Assembly: GCF_023206395.1 (NCBI RefSeq)
Contig: NZ_CP066149.1
Coordinates: 3,658,001-3,722,000, forward strand
DNA: 64,000 nucleotides
Source of the DNA: Vibrio sp. ED004
Lineage (GTDB): Bacteria > Pseudomonadota > Gammaproteobacteria > Enterobacterales > Vibrionaceae
Direction of reading: 5' to 3'
The notes beneath the pieces are model-generated. The model made no database searches. It saw only the letters and a list, made by a program, of their open reading frames with translations, and was not told the DNA's origin. The stretch's first letter is position 1. The number at the start of each line of letters is the position of its first letter. The position numbers and the translations under genes are program-made. This document shows positions 21,258 through 29,613 of the stretch, one piece after another.

Positions 21258-21284
21258 GATGTGTAAATCTAGCTAAGTTAAAGC

Positions 21285-21698
21285 TTAATGGTTTGGGCGA
21301 TTTAGTTGAAGTAAGTCCCACTTGTTGCCGTAGAGATCTTGGAACACAACCACAGTCCCGTACTCTTCTACTCGTGGTTCTTCATTGAATACAACGCCAT
21401 TTGTTTTCATCAGCTCATAGTCACGCCAAAAATCATTGGTCTGTAGAAACAGAAAAACGCGACCACCGGTTTGGTTACCCACGGACTGCTTCTGCTCTTC
21501 ATTACTTGCTTGAGCCAGTAATAAGTTCGTTCCGTTTGAATTCGGAGGAGATACCTGTACCCAACGTTTTCCGCCACCTAGATTGGTGTCTTCGATCAGA
21601 GTGAATTGAAGTTTCTTGGTATAGAACTCGATCGCATCATCATAGTTCTCTACGACTAACGCGATATTTCCGATTTGTTGTTGGATTAGTTCAGACAT
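21285..21698 (-). CDS. VOC-family (glyoxalase/bleomycin-resistance/dioxygenase) protein
   Basis: This 137-residue protein has two repeats of the beta-alpha-beta-beta-beta fold: IGNIALVVENYDDAIEFYTKKL at the N-terminus (quoted only as a pattern start: IGNIALVVENYDDAIEF) and a second half ending VVVFQDLYGNKWDLLQ. The ...FQDLYGN-W-LLQ ending is typical of the superfamily. No specific substrate can be assigned. It is a single gene, with its own terminator downstream. Confidence 0.82.
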   Translation of the reverse strand: MSELIQQQIGNIALVVENYDDAIEFYTKKLQFTLIEDTNLGGGKRWVQVSPPNSNGTNLLLAQASNEEQKQSVGNQTGGRVFLFLQTNDFWRDYELMKTNGVVFNEEPRVEEYGTVVVFQDLYGNKWDLLQLNRPNH

Positions 21699-21790
21699 CT
21701 GTATTTCTCGACTTTGGCAAAAATAGGATTCTACACATTATGACTATATTTACGAACCTATTGAGTCATAATTTACGAATCTATTACCCG

Positions 21791-21825
21791 AAAAAAGCCC
21801 ACGTTATCATTCGACAACATGGGCT
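21791..21825 (-). terminator. Terminator after the outer-membrane protein gene
   Basis: On the minus strand AGCCCATGTT pairs with AACGTGGGCT, followed by TTTTTT. It lies 26 bases after the stop of the outer-membrane protein gene. Confidence 0.8.
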
Positions 21826-21851
21826 ATATCTATAATTCAAATGCTAAGCAA

Positions 21852-22424
21852 TTAGAAGTTGTATGAAGCACCCAGTGTTACTGTGCTGAACGCAACATCA
21901 CGACTTTGTAGTCTATTACCCGTTTGCTTATCGAAGAATTCAATGTTTACTGCATCGGCTTGAGAAATCAGACGAAGTGTCAGGTTTTCTACTGGCGTGT
22001 ATTCAACACCAACACCGAAATGGAAGCCTGCACCAGAGTCATCATCAAAAGCACTAGCGCTGTTTGAGTTTAGATCGACATAGCTCAAGCCCGCCAACAC
22101 AAACGGACGAATTGAGTTGTCGAAGGTGTAGCCTAGGTTTGCTGCCACAGAAAACGATGTTGGTGAGAATACCTTAGTGCCATATGACTCGTAATCAGCG
22201 TAATCTGTATAACCAAGCTCAATACCAACGATACGGTTAAATTGGTAACCACCGTAAAGGCTATATCCCATGCTTTCAGCGTCTAAACTGCCTGCGCCGT
22301 CAGTATCTGAATCTTGATATACACCAAGGCCAGCACCAATGTATGGACCACCTTCAATACCAGCAGCAAAAGTAGGAAGTGAAACCAAGCCAACTAGGCC
22401 CAATAGAAATGTTGATTTAAGCAT
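21852..22424 (-). CDS. Outer-membrane beta-barrel protein (OmpA-like/porin family)
   Basis: This 190-residue protein begins MLKSTFLLGLVGLVSLPTFA, a signal peptide with a likely cleavage after TFAAG. The mature part is a small eight-strand barrel type: GGPYIGAGLGVYQD, YGGYQFNRIVGIELGYTDY, SVAANLGYTF and a C-terminal VTLGASYNF that ends in phenylalanine, as barrel proteins do. The ATG at 22424 has AAAAGGG before it and directly gives the signal peptide, so the upstream ATG at 22487 is rejected. Function unknown. Confidence 0.85.
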   Translation of the reverse strand: MLKSTFLLGLVGLVSLPTFAAGIEGGPYIGAGLGVYQDSDTDGAGSLDAESMGYSLYGGYQFNRIVGIELGYTDYADYESYGTKVFSPTSFSVAANLGYTFDNSIRPFVLAGLSYVDLNSNSASAFDDDSGAGFHFGVGVEYTPVENLTLRLISQADAVNIEFFDKQTGNRLQSRDVAFSTVTLGASYNF

Positions 22425-22909
22425 GAAAATACCCTTTTTAGTTTGTCCTACAGTAACGTTAACCAATCGCTGGTAGTTATCCGACACTATTCCACCGGTT
22501 GCGTTACTGTTTAAAATAAATTAAATAAACAACTCCAAACGAATAATAAAACACTGTTCACTTATAGAGTGAATGAGAAATTATCACAACATTTTGTGTT
22601 CATCAAATGAACAAATGGTGATATCTAACAAAGTCTCATTTGTGAGAATTGATAATTTCATTGCAATGAAATGACTGAAATTAAAAATAGACAAGCCGTT
22701 ATTTGACTTATAAAACCAGCTTAAATCATTAATTTTACTAGCTAATTACGATGTGAGAGAAGTAACTAAAATTAGTTGTTTGGATTGTTTTTCTTACTCA
22801 TAAAATTAAAAAACTCACACTATATTTAAATAGAGGAGTTTTATTTTTTTGAGGTGATTTATTTAGTACGACCTGCTATTAAAATATATATCAAGTTGTA
22901 TAAATATTA
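22425..22909. other. Intergenic region, AT-rich
   Basis: This 485-base stretch between two minus-strand genes should hold the promoter of the outer-membrane protein gene. It is strongly AT-rich, with no open frame or clear hairpin recognised. Nothing else was found. Confidence 0.5.
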
Positions 22910-23566
22910 TTAACGAGCTTCTGCTAGGCTTGCCAAGTAGTTGTTCGTTAAATAGAAGCCACTGAATTTCTCAATAAAATCCTCAGGAACGGTTTTATCG
23001 GTCAATCCAGATTCAATCAAAGCCGCTTGCCACTTCTGTACTTTTGGGAAACCTTCCAACATATCAAAACCAGAACGCTCTTTGATCACCGATGCACGGT
23101 GTAATAACGGTAGCCAAGCAATGTCGACGTTAGAGATGTAATCGCCTTTAAAGAATACTGTTTCGCCTAGTTTCTTTTCTGCTTTTAGGAAGGCTTTTTG
23201 AAGATTTGCCAAACGAGTTTCAAAGGTCTCTTTATCTTTACTACCCATAGTGCCGCATTGAGGCATGTAATGTTTACTCGCTTGATAAGACCAAGCACGG
23301 TCTAATGCTTTTTGCTCGGCAGTCACCTCTTCAATTGGCGCATATTTATCATCTAGGTATTCAACAATAGCGTCAGACTCAAATAATACCGTGTCGTTTT
23401 CAGTCACTAACACAGGCACTTGACCGTTTGGCGAAATATCCAAGAACCACTGTGGTTTGTCGCTTAGTTCAATATATTCAATTTCAAACGGTACATTCTT
23501 CATTACAAGCGAACCCATAACACGTTGAACAAATGGGCAATTTTTAAAGCTAATCAATTTAATCAT
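22910..23566 (-). CDS. Glutathione S-transferase family protein
   Basis: This 218-residue protein has a thioredoxin-like N-terminal domain with FKNCPFVQR (candidate active Cys10), the cis-proline SPNGQVPVLV and the glutathione-contacting LFESDAIVEYLDD. A helical C-terminal domain follows. The cysteine in the active-site position resembles omega-type or glutathionyl-hydroquinone-like transferases rather than tyrosine/serine types. GGAG precedes the ATG. Substrate unknown. Confidence 0.87.
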   Translation of the reverse strand: MIKLISFKNCPFVQRVMGSLVMKNVPFEIEYIELSDKPQWFLDISPNGQVPVLVTENDTVLFESDAIVEYLDDKYAPIEEVTAEQKALDRAWSYQASKHYMPQCGTMGSKDKETFETRLANLQKAFLKAEKKLGETVFFKGDYISNVDIAWLPLLHRASVIKERSGFDMLEGFPKVQKWQAALIESGLTDKTVPEDFIEKFSGFYLTNNYLASLAEAR

Positions 23567-23698
23567 GGTGACTCCGAATTAGGTCATTAATTTCTGTTTA
23601 CCCCCCTAAGACGAACACCAAAACCAAAAGACGAAAAATAATTCCATTTTTATGGAAATAGTGAAATACAGAAACTTTGAATCACCAAATCTGGTCGA

Positions 23699-24295
23699 TT
23701 AAACGATCAAAGATATTGCAATAGATGCCATGATCACACCGACGATAAATTCTAATACCTTCCATGCTCTTGGGTTCTTAAACATTGGTGCCAAGAATCG
23801 AGCGCCATAACCTAGCGAAAAGAAGAACACAAACGAAGCCGTTACCGCCCCTGCGCCAAATAACATTTGATTAGGTTGATATTGAGTCGAAATAGAACCA
23901 AGCAGGACTACCGTATCCAAATAGACGTGCGGGTTTAGCCAAGTGAACGCCAAACACATGGCTATCGCTTTGGTTAATGAATCTTTAGTTTCTGCACTTG
24001 CTTCCAGAGCGTGGTTTTCAGTGAATGCAGAGCGGAAGCTTAAGAACGAGTAGACGCCTAAAAAGATAGCTCCGCCATAACGAGCAAATTGCTCTATTTG
24101 TGGAAACTGTTTAACAATCGCACCAAAGCCCGTTACCCCAAAACTGATCAGCAGCGCATCAGAAATCGCACACACCGCACAAATGGCCAGAACATGTTGG
24201 TTCTTGAGACCTTGTTTTAAAACAAACGCGTTTTGAGAACCAATCGCAAGAATCAGCGAAAGACCAAGAGAAAAACCAGCAAAATAAGTCGACAT
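23699..24295 (-). CDS. LysE/ArgO-family amino-acid exporter
   Basis: This 198-residue inner-membrane protein has about six hydrophobic segments. The N-terminus FAGFSLGLSLILAIGSQNAFVLKQGL (pattern LILAIGSQNAFVLKQGL) is the hallmark of LysE/ArgO exporters, which expel basic amino acids. AFTWLNPHVYLDTVVLLG is also typical. It probably exports arginine or lysine, but specificity cannot be read from the sequence. Usually an ArgP/LysG regulator controls such genes; none lies beside it here. Confidence 0.88.
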   Translation of the reverse strand: MSTYFAGFSLGLSLILAIGSQNAFVLKQGLKNQHVLAICAVCAISDALLISFGVTGFGAIVKQFPQIEQFARYGGAIFLGVYSFLSFRSAFTENHALEASAETKDSLTKAIAMCLAFTWLNPHVYLDTVVLLGSISTQYQPNQMLFGAGAVTASFVFFFSLGYGARFLAPMFKNPRAWKVLEFIVGVIMASIAISLIV

Positions 24296-24808
24296 GAGAA
24301 AGGTCTTTAAAAGTAGTTACGAGTGTATGGGCGATAATAGTAGCCAAATTATCATATTGTTAACAAGTGGCCTGTCACCATCAGCGCCTCTTATCACATG
24401 TATTTGACGATTGGAGAAGCGGAAATAGCAGTACTTAAATGCACACATCCGCTTTTTCTAAGACTGACTCTCACTTTAGTTTTCACGTGCATTTCAAATA
24501 ATTAACAAACTAATCAATTGATTTTAAACACCTTTATTCTTGTGTCTTTATTTTATAAATATTGTTTTTATTAATAGAATTCAGCTCAAACTTTAAGACT
24601 TTAAAATCGATCACAGTGAGATCTTCCTACCATTTCATTGACCGAACGAATGATACAAGTCTGATTGCATATTACCTTTTGACTGCTTTTTGAGCGGGCT
24701 TTTCCCACTCGTATAACGAACTTAGCAAGTGCTTCTTAAACAACTTTCCTAAGTATCCGTTTTAGGCAAACAACTATTCAGTCTCACAATGATAAGGATG
24801 CAACACAG
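24296..24808. other. Intergenic region with an orphan terminator-like hairpin
   Basis: This 513-base divergent region holds promoters for the exporter (minus) and the protease (plus). AAGCGGA (24417-24423) can pair with TCCGCTT (24448-24454), followed by TTTC; on the plus strand no gene precedes it. No other structure was recognised. Confidence 0.45.
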
Positions 24809-26527
24809 ATGAATCACGGACACAGACTTACCACTCTCGCTTTGGCCATTATGGCTTCGGCTCACGTATCTGCCTCGGCTCTTAATGAAAATAGTCCAGA
24901 GCTGCAACCTACCAACTCGCCCTTCATTCAGGATGTAAAAGGGACGATAGTTGAGGATTACTCACGAGAAACCATCCAACCCGCATTTTTCTCTATGAGG
25001 ATGATGAGTAACGCTGACGAACAACGTGGCGATTGGTTTAACCTCTCGGCAAGTTACACCAGACTCCAAGGCGTGGGTTCTGATGTGGTATACGACTACT
25101 TAATGCCCCCTCTTCAACCACAACCTGTCATCGTGGCCGTTCTTGATTCGGGCGTTGATGTGGAACACGAAGATCTTAAAAACAAACTATGGACCAACGA
25201 AGACGAGATCCCCGACAACGGAATCGATGACGACGGCAATGGCTACATCGATGATGTCCACGGTTGGAACTTTCTTGGTAACTCACTCGGCATTAACGTG
25301 GATCAAGATACATTAGAAGTCACCAGAGAATACAAAAAATACCTTAAGCTAAAAGAGAAGGGTCATTGGATTCCGCGTAAGAAGCGAGCTTACTTTAAAG
25401 CGGTAGAAGCGGATTACTTGTCTTCTTTGAAAGATGACCAAGATGCATTGAATCGCGTAACGACAGCAACTGAGCAAGCCAATGCGTTCAAAGAACAAAT
25501 TCTTCAATACGTCGATCAGAAAGACTTTTCTACCAACGGTTTAAAAACACTATTAGATAGCGAGAACGCTAGCGTCGTAACCGCTGCTGAAGGACTTTTG
25601 AGTGTGTTTGATTCATGGTACTCATTTGAATATCTAGAATCACGTCGCAGTCGCTATCAAGACTCTTTAGATTTCCACCTTAATCTAGATCTTGATACAC
25701 GTGGTGATATTGTTTGGGACGACATTTCTAACCCTTGGGAAAAAGGATACGGAAACAACGATGTAAAAGGTCCTGTAGGTTCACACGGTACTCACGTGGC
25801 CGGAATTATTGCAGCAGAACGTAATAACTTTATCGGTATTGATGGTGTCGCGGATCATGCTCAAATCATGGCAGTACGTATGGTTCCAAACGGCGATGAG
25901 CGAGACAAAGACATTGCCAACGCCGTGCGTTACGCAGTCGATAACGGCGCGAAAATCATCAATATGAGTTTCGGTAAAAGTTATTCACCACGTAAGTACA
26001 TTGTCGACCATGCTTTCCGTTATGCGGCTCGTAAAGGCGTGCTAATTGTTCACTCTGCGGGTAACAGCCGTAACGACAACGACATCAAACCAAGCTTTCC
26101 AAACCGCTACGCTAAGCATTACCGCTCGAAGCCTATCTCAACATGGTTAGATGTGGGTGCATCTGCGAAATACGCAGACGAAACCTTAGTCGCAAGCTTC
26201 AGTAACTTTGGTCAGAAATCAGTTGATGTGTTTGCTCCGGGCTACCGCATTTTGTCAACCACACCGGGTAACACCTATGGTTCGAAAAGTGGTACGAGCA
26301 TGGCTGCACCTGTCGTGTCTGGCGTCGCGGCATTAGTTTGGTCTCGCTACCCTGACCTATCCGTCAAAGAGCTCAAGGCAATGTTGATGGGCGAATCGAA
26401 AGTCTACCCTGAGCTGCTGGTTAAAAAGCCTTCTAGCCCTGACGATTTGGTTCCGTTCAGCACACTTTCAATCTCAGGAAGCGTTGTCGATGCCGAAGCC
26501 ATTTTCGCGGAGCTAGAAACTCGCTAA
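24809..26527 (+). CDS. Subtilisin-family (S8) serine protease, exported
   Basis: This 572-residue protein has an N-terminal signal (LTTLALAIMASAHVSASA). The S8 catalytic triad is visible: Asp in VAVLDSGVD (about residue 113), His in GSHGTHVAG (about 329) and Ser in SGTSMAAPVVSG (about 497), with the oxyanion Asn in HSAGNS. About 215 residues separate Asp and His, far more than in classical subtilisins, and this segment is lysine- and aspartate-rich. Calcium-loop-like DDDGNGYIDD follows the Asp motif. It is probably secreted or periplasmic; a terminator follows. Confidence 0.92.
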   Translation: MNHGHRLTTLALAIMASAHVSASALNENSPELQPTNSPFIQDVKGTIVEDYSRETIQPAFFSMRMMSNADEQRGDWFNLSASYTRLQGVGSDVVYDYLMPPLQPQPVIVAVLDSGVDVEHEDLKNKLWTNEDEIPDNGIDDDGNGYIDDVHGWNFLGNSLGINVDQDTLEVTREYKKYLKLKEKGHWIPRKKRAYFKAVEADYLSSLKDDQDALNRVTTATEQANAFKEQILQYVDQKDFSTNGLKTLLDSENASVVTAAEGLLSVFDSWYSFEYLESRRSRYQDSLDFHLNLDLDTRGDIVWDDISNPWEKGYGNNDVKGPVGSHGTHVAGIIAAERNNFIGIDGVADHAQIMAVRMVPNGDERDKDIANAVRYAVDNGAKIINMSFGKSYSPRKYIVDHAFRYAARKGVLIVHSAGNSRNDNDIKPSFPNRYAKHYRSKPISTWLDVGASAKYADETLVASFSNFGQKSVDVFAPGYRILSTTPGNTYGSKSGTSMAAPVVSGVAALVWSRYPDLSVKELKAMLMGESKVYPELLVKKPSSPDDLVPFSTLSISGSVVDAEAIFAELETR

Positions 26528-26559
26528 CGCTTTAATCATCTGTTATTGATTCAGAGTTA

Positions 26560-26590
26560 AAAGGTTGCTATCGGCAACCTTTTTGTTTTT
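26560..26590 (+). terminator. Terminator after the S8 protease
   Basis: AAAGGTTGC pairs with GGCAACCTTTT over a short loop and is followed by a T-rich run. Confidence 0.85.
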
Positions 26591-26613
26591 GGACATTAGC
26601 TTCTGAGCTTGCA

Positions 26614-27072
26614 CTAGCGCAGTTCGATAGTCATAAATTGACTGTGAGGATCGAGCTCGTAATCTGCAAAAGGTTCGCAATAACCAAAGCCAAATTTCTC
26701 ATACAAGTTACGCGCAGGTTTAAAGTAATCTTCAGAGCCAGTTTCTAAGCTGATTTGTCGATATTGGCGAGCGCTTGCTGTATCCAAAACATGTTGCAGA
26801 AGTTGGCTAGCAACACCAGATTTACGTGCAAATTGAGAAGTTCTCATCGACTTAAGTTCAGCATGTTGAGTATCCAGCTCTTTAATCGCGACACAGCCCA
26901 GTAACTGGCTGTCTTGCCATGCGCTGAAAAATGTTATCTCTGGTGACTTTAGCCCATCAAGGTCAAGTGCATGAACGCTTTCTGGTGGCGATGTCGCGTA
27001 CATATCAGCTAAATGTTCTTCAAGTAGCCCAATCACCTCTCCGCCAGACAAGTCATCAATTTTTATTTCCAT
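26614..27072 (-). CDS. GNAT-family N-acetyltransferase
   Basis: This 152-residue protein has the acetyl-CoA-binding motif in ELKSMRTSQFARKSGVASQLLQHVLD (pattern RxxGxA seen as RKSGVA) and a C-terminal YEKFGF segment. The pattern resembles the PhnO/YafP-like GNAT group often annotated simply as GNAT. Substrate unknown. It is convergent with the S8 protease gene and is followed closely by that gene's terminator. Confidence 0.85.
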   Translation of the reverse strand: MEIKIDDLSGGEVIGLLEEHLADMYATSPPESVHALDLDGLKSPEITFFSAWQDSQLLGCVAIKELDTQHAELKSMRTSQFARKSGVASQLLQHVLDTASARQYRQISLETGSEDYFKPARNLYEKFGFGYCEPFADYELDPHSQFMTIELR

Positions 27073-27298
27073 AAGCCTTTAATTATCCTTAATAAATTTT
27101 TAATCCATTTTCGATACAGTAAAATTACGGTACCCTCGAAAGATTACGAATATTATACTTTACTTACATAGTCTCGCGACATTTGTCGTGCTGCGTGTTT
27201 AAAGACCTTGCCGATATACAGCAATCAAAATCTATTCACGACACCACCATTCATAAAAAGCACCTGTTTCCGGTGAGAGGATAAGTAGTCAGGTCAAT

Positions 27299-28624
27299 AT
27301 GAGTATCCAATTAGATTTAACCACAGCCACACGTTGCCAGAATTTCGATTCTGCACAGGGCTACATTACGCTACAAGATCACCGTGTCATCGATGTCGAC
27401 CAAAACATCGCTAAGATCTTCGGTTACGATACCCGCGAAGCTCTTCTCAACAACGTTGATTTTGTCTACTCGCTAATACCCAAGCATTATCGCGGCTCTG
27501 TCCGTGAACGTTACCTTTCTGCGATTAAAGGCAAACTGCAAAACGGTAAGATCTATACAGATGTCCCCGTGAAAGGAAATTTCCTCTCATTGTTCAGCCT
27601 CGCTCAATGCATTATGGTCAATAATCGCCCTGCACTTCGCGTCATGCTCATTGATATCACGTCTGTCATCGCCGCAGAGCGACGCCATAAAGAAAAGGAT
27701 CAGATGTATCGAGCTCTGCTCAATAGCTCTAAACAAGGCGTGCTCGTACATCGAAACTTCAAACCGCTTATGGTCAATCAAGCATGGGTTGAAATGCTAG
27801 GCGCCAAATCAATAGAAGAAGTGCTTGCCATGGATTCCATCATTTCAATTATCCCGCCGGACAATCGTACCAACGCCATGAGACGCTGCCAGAGTATTCT
27901 TGCCGGTGATACGCCAAGCTTCAGTTCGGTGGTTGAAAACCAATGTTTTGATGGCAGTAAAAAACACTTCAATATCTACGACAACATCATCAACTGGGAA
28001 GGCGAGAAAGCCATTCAAGTGGTAGTAGAAGATGTTTCCGATAAGGTGATATTAGAACAAGAACTCATGCACCGCGCACTTCACGACGACTTAACGCAGG
28101 TGTTCAACCGCAGTGCCATTTACGATTGGTTAAAGAAGCCGTTAAAAGAACAAACTGAGATGTCTTGCCTACTGCTTGATATTGATGACTTCAAAAAGAT
28201 TAACGACCAATTTGGGCACAGTGTTGGCGACGATGTAATTCGCACCCTCGCGAATACCATTAAGAAGCACGTCAAAGCCTTGAACGGCGTGGTTGGACGC
28301 TGGGGTGGCGAAGAATTTATCGTCTTCTTTCCAAAAAAACAAACGACTCACGCGACCGCCCTCGATACTGCAGATTCTCAAGCACGAGTGGTGGGGGAGC
28401 GTATTTGCGAAGAGTTTCGAACTCATCAATTCTTGGGGTTCAACCGCACCAAGTTTCAATCAAGCGTCAGTATTGGCATTACCGACAGCTGCATCCTTCG
28501 TACCAGCAATTCCCTCAATACATTGATTCGAGTTACAGATGACGCGCTCTATCGTGCTAAATCAAACGGAAAAAATAGAGTCTCGGTAAACCACGAAGGC
28601 GCATGTGTAGAATGTTGCTCATGA
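27299..28624 (+). CDS. Diguanylate cyclase with PAS sensors
   Basis: This 441-residue protein has two PAS-like domains (about residues 15-120 and 135-250) and a C-terminal GGDEF domain. The active-site motif is GRWGGEEFIVFF, a functional GGEEF variant. The metal-binding LLDIDDFKKINDQFGHSVGDDV is intact (quoted as a motif region, residues ~294-315). No RxxD inhibitory site is obvious five residues before GGEEF. It should make cyclic di-GMP, in the cytosol since no membrane segment is seen, and could link to the biofilm genes in this window. Confidence 0.9.
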   Translation: MSIQLDLTTATRCQNFDSAQGYITLQDHRVIDVDQNIAKIFGYDTREALLNNVDFVYSLIPKHYRGSVRERYLSAIKGKLQNGKIYTDVPVKGNFLSLFSLAQCIMVNNRPALRVMLIDITSVIAAERRHKEKDQMYRALLNSSKQGVLVHRNFKPLMVNQAWVEMLGAKSIEEVLAMDSIISIIPPDNRTNAMRRCQSILAGDTPSFSSVVENQCFDGSKKHFNIYDNIINWEGEKAIQVVVEDVSDKVILEQELMHRALHDDLTQVFNRSAIYDWLKKPLKEQTEMSCLLLDIDDFKKINDQFGHSVGDDVIRTLANTIKKHVKALNGVVGRWGGEEFIVFFPKKQTTHATALDTADSQARVVGERICEEFRTHQFLGFNRTKFQSSVSIGITDSCILRTSNSLNTLIRVTDDALYRAKSNGKNRVSVNHEGACVECCS

Positions 28625-28750
28625 AACAATTGCTAAGCATTAAGAAAAGGTCATTTAAACCAGTAAACTGAACCAAGATTTTCTTGTTATTTTTAAGTTC
28701 TAGTTTACTATGCGCCACCCCAATTTTTTCAGCAAATGCTGCAGGCAAAC

Positions 28751-29494
28751 ATGTCCGCCAACGCGCTCTATACCGACCTATCTGGTTACTATGATTTAAT
28801 GTGTGTTGATATTGACTACCAAGCGCAAAGTAACTGCGTTCGTAGGCTACATCAGATTTTTGGAAATGAAGGAAAAACTCACCTAGACCTTGGTTGTGGT
28901 ACGGGTCCTCACGTTCGTTACTTTATTGATTACGGCTATCAAAGCAATGGACTTGACCTAAACCAGCCCATGTTAGACATCGCTCAAATACGCTGCCCTG
29001 AAGCTAACTTTTCAGTGCAGAACATGAGTAATTTTGAAGTGTCTGAGCCGTTCGACCTTATAACTTGTTTCTTGTATTCCATCCACTACAACGATGGTAT
29101 TGAGAAGTTAAAAGAGTGCATTGCCAGCGTTCATAAAGCGCTAAAACAAGGCGGTGTGTTCTGCTTCAATGTGGTCGACAAAGACAAGATCTGTAATGAT
29201 CTTTTTGTTCGACACACAACTAACCAAGAGCAGGATGATTTTACTTTCCGTTCGGGTTGGTATTATTCAGGCGAAGGTGACAAACAGGCGTTGAAACTCA
29301 GTATAGAGAAGACAACCGCTGGCGAAAGTCAAATATGGAATGATGAACACCCAATGGTGGCCTTCTCGTTCCAAGAGTTGATTGAAATACTCAAAGCCTA
29401 CTTTGAAGTTCATGTCTTTGAACACGATTACGATAAGTTGTTGCCGTGGGATACCCAATCGGGCAATGCTCTTATTACTTGTGTAAAAAGCTAA
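28751..29494 (+). CDS. Class I SAM-dependent methyltransferase
   Basis: This 247-residue protein has SAM-binding motif I HLDLGCGTGPHVRYF (about residue 45) and motif II GLDLNQPMLDIA. The ATG at 28751, preceded by AGG, is preferred to that at 28736 because the protein proper begins SANALYTDLSGYYDLM, as in family members. Substrate unknown; a small-molecule methyltransferase is likely. It ends at a good terminator. Confidence 0.85.
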   Translation: MSANALYTDLSGYYDLMCVDIDYQAQSNCVRRLHQIFGNEGKTHLDLGCGTGPHVRYFIDYGYQSNGLDLNQPMLDIAQIRCPEANFSVQNMSNFEVSEPFDLITCFLYSIHYNDGIEKLKECIASVHKALKQGGVFCFNVVDKDKICNDLFVRHTTNQEQDDFTFRSGWYYSGEGDKQALKLSIEKTTAGESQIWNDEHPMVAFSFQELIEILKAYFEVHVFEHDYDKLLPWDTQSGNALITCVKS

Positions 29495-29544
29495 TACTGT
29501 TCGACACCTAAGCTCACTCAAGTTACGAGCTCCCAAATCAAAAG

Positions 29545-29580
29545 AACCCACACGACGTTAAGTCCTGTGGGTTGTTTGTT
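29545..29580 (+). terminator. Terminator between methyltransferase and TonB receptor genes
   Basis: AACCCACA (29545-29552) pairs with TGTGGGTT (29566-29573), followed by GTTTGTTTT. It lies between convergent genes. Confidence 0.75.
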
Positions 29581-29613
29581 TTAAATTTATCTATCGAATC
29601 AAACGCAGGTTGA

